Virus record (IMG/VR): IMGVR_UViG_3300033551_000040
Coordinates: 1 to 25,019 of that record
Length of the DNA: 25,019 bases
Source: a virus
Strand: one strand, 5' to 3'
Under the pieces are notes generated by a model. The model saw only the letters and a program-made list of their open reading frames with translations. It searched no databases and had not been told where the DNA came from. Below are positions 12,414 through 16,792 of this stretch, piece after piece (positions within the stretch are counted from its first letter, which is position 1; every line of letters starts with the position of its first letter). The translations under genes and the position numbers were made by a program.

Positions 12414-13033
12414 TTGACCTGATCGTCCCCACCATCGACGGGCGCGAGGACTCCCTCAAGCGGTGCCTCAGGTCCTTCCGCGCCAACACCGACGACCTGA
12501 ACGTGATCGTGGTGGCCGAGTCGAAGACCTGCGGCTGGGGCTGGCAGCAGGGGCTCGCCGCCTCCACGGCCCCCTACGTGGCCCTGGTCGCGGACGACCT
12601 GGAGTGCATCTCGCCCGCGTGGGCCGAGCGCTGCATGGAGGCGGCCGACGAGGACCTGCTCCCCTGCCCGCGCGTGTACACCCCCCGGGGCGCGATCGAG
12701 TCCCAGGGCGGCGACATGAACGCGGTCGGCCACCTGCTCAACCGCCACCGGAAGGACGGGGCGCCCTGCGACTTCACCACGGTCCCGTTCATGTCGCGGT
12801 CGCAGGCCGAGCGGATCGAGATGATCGACACCCAGTACTGCTGCGACGTCTGGGTGAGCTACCGCGGGCGCCAGCTCGGCTGCGAGACGGTGCTGCGCCA
12901 CGGCTACGACCTGGTCCACCACCAGGAGCAGGTCGGGCGCGGGGCGGGGATGGCCCAGAACGACCGCGATCGGATCGACGCCGAGGCGATGTTCCTGGCG
13001 CTGGAGTCGGGGGTGGAGGTGGCCAGTGGCTGA
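12410..13033 (+). CDS. Glycosyltransferase, GT-A fold, family 2-like
   Basis: The protein has 207 residues from ATG 12410. DLIVPTIDGREDSLKRCLRS is the classic GT2 nucleotide-binding start. VIVVAES gives the next strand, GWQQGLAASTAPYVALVADD the central helix-strand, and Asp62-Asp63-Leu64 stands where the DxD-type metal/donor motif is expected. A later HHQEQ (near residue 170) could supply the third metal ligand or catalytic base. Length is near the GT2 catalytic core alone, without a membrane anchor. Similar short GT2 proteins occur in actinophage structural operons. The gene overlaps the methyltransferase start by 8 nt. Donor and acceptor are unknown. Confidence 0.8.
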   Translation: MIDLIVPTIDGREDSLKRCLRSFRANTDDLNVIVVAESKTCGWGWQQGLAASTAPYVALVADDLECISPAWAERCMEAADEDLLPCPRVYTPRGAIESQGGDMNAVGHLLNRHRKDGAPCDFTTVPFMSRSQAERIEMIDTQYCCDVWVSYRGRQLGCETVLRHGYDLVHHQEQVGRGAGMAQNDRDRIDAEAMFLALESGVEVASG

Positions 13034-13496
13034 GTCCTACGAGATGGGGGCCTTCGGCAGCCACGTGCCGGTGCTGGAGTCGCTCAGGCCCCGGCCGAAG
13101 CGGGTGCTGGAGTTCGGCGTGGGCGACCACTCGACGAGCGCGTTCCTAAGCATGAAGTCCGTCACCCGCCTGGTCTCCGTCGAGACCGACATCGGATGGC
13201 GCGAGCGCGTCTCCAACGAGCACAGGAAGCACCTCAAGAGCGGGCGCTGGAGGCTCCTCGACGAGACCGACGAGGTGCCGCCGCTGACCGACTTCGACCT
13301 GGTCTTCATCGACGACGGGCTGCTGCCCGCCCAGCGCCACGAGACCATCGCCCGGGTGCTCGGCCAGAAGCACCCCCGGGTGGTGATCCACGACGCCGAC
13401 TACGCCCCGTATGTCGAGTCGATCGAGGCCTTCTCCTCCGACTTCAGGATCGAGGACGCCTACTCCCCCTACACCGCCGTCGTGGACGCGAACTGA
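13026..13496 (+). CDS. Class I SAM-dependent methyltransferase-like protein
   Basis: This 156-residue protein starts at GTG 13026. RVLEFGVGDHST (27-37) is a motif I E-x-G-x-G-type SAM loop. Glu53 at the end of LVSVET fits the ribose-binding acid of strand 2. DLVFIDDG (91-98) is strand 4 with its Asp, and RVVIHDAD fits strand 5. It is compact and lacks the usual C-terminal strands 6-7, so it is at the small end for a class I enzyme. The cassette context suggests O-methylation of a transferred sugar, but protein or other targets are possible. Fold call is reasonable; activity is uncertain. Confidence 0.7.
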   Translation: MAESYEMGAFGSHVPVLESLRPRPKRVLEFGVGDHSTSAFLSMKSVTRLVSVETDIGWRERVSNEHRKHLKSGRWRLLDETDEVPPLTDFDLVFIDDGLLPAQRHETIARVLGQKHPRVVIHDADYAPYVESIEAFSSDFRIEDAYSPYTAVVDAN

Positions 13497-13621
13497 TGAT
13501 CACCGGCTCCGGCTACAGCACCAACCCCTACGAGGTGGTCTGGTTCTGCCACCTGTGCGGCGTGAGCTTCGTCCAGACCCCGGGCAGCGGCGCCCACCAC
13601 TGCGGCGGGACCGGCAAATGA
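13496..13621 (+). CDS. 41-residue mini zinc-ribbon protein
   Basis: The frame runs from ATG 13496 (1-nt overlap) to TGA 13619-13621 (ATGA overlap with the next). It contains W-F-C-H-L-C-G followed 13 residues later by H-H-C-G. Cys18, Cys21, His34 or His35, and Cys36 form a plausible four-ligand zinc site. Little else exists outside the finger. Perfect packing at both ends and the metal pattern argue against chance. Function unknown; it could bind nucleic acid or a partner enzyme in the cassette. Confidence 0.6.
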   Translation: MITGSGYSTNPYEVVWFCHLCGVSFVQTPGSGAHHCGGTGK

Positions 13622-13785
13622 CCTATCAGGACCGCCACCGCATCATCGGCCCGCTGATCATCTTCCTGTGGATCTGCGTGGCGGCCACCGATGGCGGCAT
13701 GGGCTGGCTGATCGCGATCCTGCTCGTCTCCGGGTTCAGCCTGCTCGACCACCTGCGCCACCCCCCGCTGAGGGGGGTCCCGTGA
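13618..13785 (+). CDS. 55-residue two-helix membrane protein
   Basis: The frame starts at ATG 13618 and ends at TGA 13783-13785, overlapping the epimerase GTG. Two hydrophobic helices are visible: IIGPLIIFLWICVAA (about 9-23) and GWLIAILLVSGFSLL (about 29-43). The short loop DGGMG joins them, with basic or His-rich ends (TYQDRHR, then DHLRHPPLRG). It is the only integral membrane protein in the glycan cassette. It could anchor the glycosyltransferases to the membrane or present lipid-linked sugar, or it could be an unrelated holin-like or exclusion peptide. No family is recognised. Confidence 0.6.
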   Translation: MTYQDRHRIIGPLIIFLWICVAATDGGMGWLIAILLVSGFSLLDHLRHPPLRGVP

Positions 13786-14669
13786 GGATCCTGGTCACGG
13801 GTGCCGAGGGCTTTGTCGGCCAGCACCTCTGCGCCGAGCTTCAGACGGCGGGTCACGACGTGCGCCCCTCAGACATCGGAGACCACGACCTCTCGGTGCC
13901 CGACGAGGCGAGGGACCTGGTGATCCAGACCCGCCCCGACTACGTCGTCCACCTGGCGGCCCGCTACGGGCGCCTGCTCTGCCGCGACGAGCCCCACCTG
14001 GCGGTCAGCGACAACACGGCCTCGACCACCGAGCTGGCGGCGGAGTGCGCGCGGTGGGGGACCCCGGTCCTCTACGCCTCCTCCTCAGAGGTCTACGGCG
14101 ACCACGGCACCGCCACGATCCGCGAGGACTCCGAGCTCAGGATGCCGACCACGATCTACGGGCTGTCGAAGCGCTGGGGCGAGGAGGCCCTGCGGCTGTA
14201 CGTGGAGCACGAGAACCTGACCATCGTCCGGATGAACATGCTCTACGGCCCCGGCCAGCTCGGCGGGTACGGGCGCTGCTCGCTGGCCACGTTCATCGAC
14301 AGCGCGGTCCGCGGCGAGCCGTTCACCGTCCACCGCAACACCTCCCGCTCGTGGCTCTACATCGCCGACGCGGTGCGGGCGCTGCGGCTGCTGATCGAGG
14401 GGGAGTTCTACGGGACCTTCAACCTCGGGAACCCGGCGCGGGCGTGGCCGATGGAGACGATCGCCGACGAGGTCAAGAACCAGGTGAGGCTGTTCCGGGA
14501 GTGCCCCGACCCGATCGTCGAGGACCCGCCCGAGGGCCAGATCCCGCACAAGAACTACGACGTGACCCACCTGCTCGGGATGGTCGACTGGGTCCCCGAG
14601 GTCGGGCTCGCGGAGGGGATCACCGCGACGGTCGCGTGGGCCCGCGCGAAGGCGCAGGTGACGGCATGA
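13782..14669 (+). CDS. NAD(P)-dependent sugar epimerase/dehydratase (extended SDR)
   Basis: This 295-residue protein starts at GTG 13782 (GTGA overlap). RILVTGAEGFVGQHL is the Rossmann T-G-x-x-G-F-V-G cofactor loop. VVHLAARYG is the conserved strand 4 end, ASSSEVYG supplies the catalytic Ser (100-102), and Tyr126-x3-Lys130 (in IYGLSKRWGEE) is the active-site pair. MNMLYGPGQ and SWLYIADAVRAL are the substrate-domain landmarks of NDP-sugar epimerases and dehydratases. It interconverts a nucleotide sugar (a 4-epimerase or 4,6-dehydratase type reaction), presumably supplying the donor for the transferases just upstream. All catalytic residues are intact and length is standard. The exact substrate cannot be deduced. 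Confidence 0.85.
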   Translation: MRILVTGAEGFVGQHLCAELQTAGHDVRPSDIGDHDLSVPDEARDLVIQTRPDYVVHLAARYGRLLCRDEPHLAVSDNTASTTELAAECARWGTPVLYASSSEVYGDHGTATIREDSELRMPTTIYGLSKRWGEEALRLYVEHENLTIVRMNMLYGPGQLGGYGRCSLATFIDSAVRGEPFTVHRNTSRSWLYIADAVRALRLLIEGEFYGTFNLGNPARAWPMETIADEVKNQVRLFRECPDPIVEDPPEGQIPHKNYDVTHLLGMVDWVPEVGLAEGITATVAWARAKAQVTA

Positions 14670-15223
14670 GCCCGCTCGCCCTCAAGCCTGATCTCGCCTA
14701 TCACGTTCGGAGAGCGATCTACCAGAAGATGGCGGGCGACACGGGTACCGCTGCGTGGCGGGGGTTGGCGTACCACGAGGGGGAGAGCGATGGGCTGCTT
14801 GGCAGTTCGGTGGCCACTGATCTAACGCACAGCATCTACTACGCCTACGCCCCCGACGGCGCGGAGTATCCCTACGTGATCTTCCACAAGCAGAGCGGCA
14901 CGCCCGTCTACACGTTCAAGACCGGACCGGCGGTCGGCGACGGCCACGCGATTGCCGACAACGAGCTGTGGCTGATCAAGGGCGTCGCCCACGACACGGA
15001 GGCCCACCCGAGCGCGATGGACGCCGCCGACAAGATCGCCTCACGGATCGACGCGCTGTTCACCGACGGAGCACTCGCGCTGCCAACGATCACCGCGACG
15101 ACCGAGGCCGTCACCCAGCTCTACCTGCGTCGCGAGACCGACATCGCGTTCTCCGAGGAGGAGGACGGCGAGACCTACTTCCACCACGGCGCCCTGTACC
15201 GGCTCATGTATAGCGCCACCTAG
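14666..15223 (+). CDS. Tail terminator-like protein
   Basis: This 185-residue protein starts at ATG 14666 (ATGA overlap). It has the outline of the phage tail terminator / minor tail family. A helical N-terminus (AYHVRRAIYQKMAG) is followed by YPYVIFHKQSG and DNELWLIKGVAHD strands, a long helix (AMDAADKIASRIDALFTD), a strand and turn (TQLYLRRETDIAFSEEEDG), and the closing HHGALYRLMY. The protein forms the hexameric ring that ends the tail tube and docks to the head closure protein. The position directly before the major tail protein agrees. An insert around residues 30-60 is longer than in minimal members. Codon use here looks slightly less GC-extreme than in the cassette upstream. Confidence 0.75.
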   Translation: MSPLALKPDLAYHVRRAIYQKMAGDTGTAAWRGLAYHEGESDGLLGSSVATDLTHSIYYAYAPDGAEYPYVIFHKQSGTPVYTFKTGPAVGDGHAIADNELWLIKGVAHDTEAHPSAMDAADKIASRIDALFTDGALALPTITATTEAVTQLYLRRETDIAFSEEEDGETYFHHGALYRLMYSAT

Positions 15224-15315
15224 CCCTTCACCAAGCGCCACCAAAGTGCCCCGCAAGGGGTCAGCCAAATCAACCTCCGTCACCCGACAGGGGCGGAGCA
15301 CGAGAGGAGCCACAG
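15224..15315 (+). promoter_or_regulatory. Leader of the major tail protein gene with a GNRA-type hairpin
   Basis: CCCC (15249-15252), loop GCAA (15253-15256) and GGGG (15257-15260) form a short tetraloop hairpin. Flanking sequence contains GCCACCAA and GGTCAGCC, which recur in the leader at 15739-15819. The GAGAGGAG ribosome site (15302-15309) is identical to that used by the gene at 332. No promoter boxes are evident. Confidence 0.45.
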
Positions 15316-15738
15316 GTGGCTGTCAATCCCCGCGTCTTCAAGGACGCATTCGTCTCGGTCAACGGGACCAACATCAGCGCGTACTGCAGCGCCGCGACCG
15401 TGGAGTCCACGTTCGAGGAGCTCGACTCCACCACGTTCGGCGGCAACTACCGCCAGTTCACCCAGGGTCTCGGCGACGCCACGATCACGCTGACCACGTT
15501 CCCGGACACCACGGGCACGGTCAACTCGATCTTCTGGCCGCTGTCGCAGTCCGGGGGCACGTTCGCCCTGATCGTCCGCGAGTCCTCGGCGGCCGCGAGC
15601 ACGTCGAACTACAACTACTCGATGAGCGCCTCGCTGTTCGGGTTCAACCCGATCGGCGGCGCGGTCGGTGACCTGATGAGCACGGACATCCCGTGCCGCA
15701 ACGCCGGCACCGCGGGCCTGACCCGAGGCACCACGTAG
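15316..15738 (+). CDS. Major tail (tube) protein
   Basis: This 140-residue protein starts at GTG 15316, 6 nt after a strong GAGAGGAG. It follows the siphophage tube-subunit pattern: FVSVNGTNISAYCSAATV (first strands), ELDSTTFGGNYRQFTQGL (the conserved T-T-F-G plus G-L hinge), ATITLTTF, a central SIFWPLSQSGGTFALIVRE strand, and a final YNYSMSASLFGFN. It has the basic tube-domain size, without an extra Ig-like domain. It polymerises into the hexameric rings of the tail tube. It has its own leader and strong ribosome site, as expected for a high-copy virion protein. Confidence 0.85.
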   Translation: MAVNPRVFKDAFVSVNGTNISAYCSAATVESTFEELDSTTFGGNYRQFTQGLGDATITLTTFPDTTGTVNSIFWPLSQSGGTFALIVRESSAAASTSNYNYSMSASLFGFNPIGGAVGDLMSTDIPCRNAGTAGLTRGTT

Positions 15739-15819
15739 CAGAGGGGTGCCGCCCAGCGCGGTCTGCCCCGCCACCAACAAACGCGGTCAGCCGAGAGGCG
15801 CCGCAGGGAAGGAGGGCGC
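15739..15819 (+). promoter_or_regulatory. Gap after the tail tube gene: hairpin, shared motifs, strong ribosome site
   Basis: GGGG (15743-15746) pairs with CCCC (15766-15769), enclosing CCGC/GCGG (15749-15752 and 15758-15761). This gives an imperfect hairpin without a T-tract. GCCACCAA and GGTCAGCC are shared with the previous leader. AAGGAGG (15809-15815) is a near-perfect Shine-Dalgarno sequence 4 nt before ATG 15820. Confidence 0.45.
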
Positions 15820-16320
15820 ATGGCGCGCTCTACCAAGGATGCTGTCCTGAAGGGGCCCGGCGACCTGGCCACGGCCGAGGTCGTCACGGACGTCCCGAAC
15901 CCGGGCGACACGTTCCTGGTCCGCGGGCTGCCCGCCGCGTACTCGAACCAGGCGTCGAGCGAGGCGCTGAAGATGACCACGGTCGGCCTGGACCAGATCG
16001 CCACCGTGGACACGGCGCGGCTCGAGGTCCTGCAGTTCGCCCACGGGGTGGTCGAGCCCACGTTCACCGTCGACGAGGCCCAGCAGGTCTCCGAGAAGTA
16101 CGGGCCGATGTTCCGCAAGGTGATCACCAAGATCGACGAGCTGTCGGGGGTCAACAAGGAGGCAATCACCGAAGCGACGGCCAAGTTTCCGCGCAGCGGA
16201 GCGAGCGAGAATGGGGCAGACCTGGGTGATGGAACTCCCGCCGGGGGTGATGGACCCGATGTTCACCTACGAGCTGGCGGAGAGCCTCCACATGACGGTC
16301 CAGGAGATGCTGACCGGTGA
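15820..16320 (+). CDS. Tail assembly chaperone, upstream (G-like) frame
   Basis: ATG 15820 with AAGGAGG is clear. The zero-frame product is 166 residues, but only about the first 125 look natural. These include VLKGPGDLATAEVVTDVPNP, TFLVRGLPAAYSNQASSEAL and a helical FTVDEAQQVSEKYGPMFRKVITKIDELSGVNKEAI. After about residue 126 it turns into a Gly/Pro/Asp-rich tail (GDGTPAGGDGPDVHLRAGG) over the stretch where a second frame encodes the better-looking protein. Position between tail tube and tape measure and the overlapping second frame define the classical G/GT pair. The chaperone coats the tape measure during tail assembly and is absent from mature virions. Confidence 0.8.
   Translation: MARSTKDAVLKGPGDLATAEVVTDVPNPGDTFLVRGLPAAYSNQASSEALKMTTVGLDQIATVDTARLEVLQFAHGVVEPTFTVDEAQQVSEKYGPMFRKVITKIDELSGVNKEAITEATAKFPRSGASENGADLGDGTPAGGDGPDVHLRAGGEPPHDGPGDADR
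16124..16320 (+). other. Chaperone frame-overlap window with candidate +1/-2 frameshift sites
   Basis: Both chaperone frames are open only between 16124 and 16320, so any shift must lie here. Candidates are TTT-C at 16186-16189 (tRNA-Phe could re-pair with TTC), CCC-G at 16237-16240 (CCC to CCG slip), GGG-G in the G-run at 16146-16150, and the GGGGGTGA run at 16243-16250 for a -2 event. AAGGAGG at 16156-16162 is a strong internal Shine-Dalgarno-like sequence that might pause ribosomes. Confidence 0.5.
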
Positions 16321-16441
16321 GCCCGGCATGTCCGCCCACGAGTTCTGCGTGGGGTGGCCGACCTACCACCTGTTCAAGAACCGCGCCCGGAAGCGGGCCG
16401 AGGACAAAGAGAGGCAGAGGATGCAGCGCAGGCGCCGTTGA
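16211..16441 (+). CDS. Tail assembly chaperone, downstream (T-like) frame
   Basis: The frame is open from 16124 (after TGA 16121-16123) to TGA 16439-16441. ATG 16211 is the first ATG, with a weak GGAG at 16198-16201. The sequence looks real: VMDPMFTYELAESLHMTVQEML, then MSAHEFCVGWPTYHLFKNRARKRAED with a basic C-terminus. The T part of other phages is expressed only as a G-T fusion by ribosomal frameshift. Here T is in the +1 (equivalently -2) frame relative to G, so the common -1 shift cannot produce it. Independent initiation at ATG 16211 is the alternative. Confidence 0.7.
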   Translation: MGQTWVMELPPGVMDPMFTYELAESLHMTVQEMLTGEPGMSAHEFCVGWPTYHLFKNRARKRAEDKERQRMQRRRR

Positions 16442-16456
16442 GGGCACCTGCGCTGC
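16423..16456 (+). promoter_or_regulatory. Strong hairpin enclosing the chaperone stop codon
   Basis: GCAGCGCAGG (16423-16432) is exactly complementary to CCTGCGCTGC (16447-16456). After a single C/A mismatch, GCC (16434-16436) pairs with GGC (16443-16445) around a six-base loop GTTGAG. The stop codon TGA (16439-16441) sits at the loop and start of the 3' arm. The next ATG is 9 nt downstream and lacks a Shine-Dalgarno sequence. There is no T-tract, so regulation of translation or transcript processing is more likely than termination. Confidence 0.6.
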
Positions 16457-16465
16457 TCTCGTTCC

Positions 16466-16792
16466 ATGACCCTCCACTCCCGATTCAACGTGATCGCCGC
16501 CCACCTCGACGAGGCCGTCGACCTGGCCATGCGCCAGCTCGCCGAGGAGGTGGTCACGGGCGCCAAGTCCCGGGTGCCGGTGGACACCGGGAAGCTCCGG
16601 GACGCAATCCACATTGACCACCGCGACGACGGGGAGTACGCGATCGTGGCCGGGGACACGGACGCCTGGTACGGGCACATCGTCGAGCACGGCGGGACCA
16701 AGACCCCGCCGCACCCGTTCCTGATCCCCGCCGCCGAGGCGGCGCGCCAGCACATCGACGACCGGGTGCGCTACGCGCTGAGGAACATCTGA
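16466..16792 (+). CDS. HK97 gp10-like neck/tail completion protein
   Basis: This 108-residue protein has the unmistakable HK97 gp10 family signature. It shows a helical start, then AKSRVPVDTGKLRDAIHI (the V-D-T-G-x-L-R core), EYAIVAGDTDAWYGHIVEHGG (the Y-x-x-x-V-E-x-G-T motif), PPHPFLIPAAE (the P-F-L-x-P-A motif) and a C-terminal helix. Members act at the head-tail joint or in tail completion. It normally lies between the head closure and tail terminator genes. Here it sits after the tail chaperones, directly before the tape measure. ATG 16466 has no ribosome site and follows a strong hairpin, and the next gene overlaps it by one base (TGATG). Confidence 0.85.
   Translation: MTLHSRFNVIAAHLDEAVDLAMRQLAEEVVTGAKSRVPVDTGKLRDAIHIDHRDDGEYAIVAGDTDAWYGHIVEHGGTKTPPHPFLIPAAEAARQHIDDRVRYALRNI

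Noticed and set aside
15739-15775. Intrinsic terminator after the tail tube gene
   Set aside because: The stem is short and interrupted and is not followed by a T-run. The next gene belongs to the same transcription module, so at most partial termination is possible.
16156-16162. AAGGAGG as the stimulator of a prfB-type +1 shift at TTT-C
   Set aside because: In prfB the Shine-Dalgarno-like element is about 3 nt from the slip codon; here it is more than 20 nt away from TTT 16186. It remains only a possible pausing element.
16124-16320. Standard -1 programmed frameshift in the chaperone pair
   Set aside because: The -1 frame meets a stop near 16226 and does not lead to the T-like sequence. 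No X-XXY-YYZ heptamer in the needed register was found.
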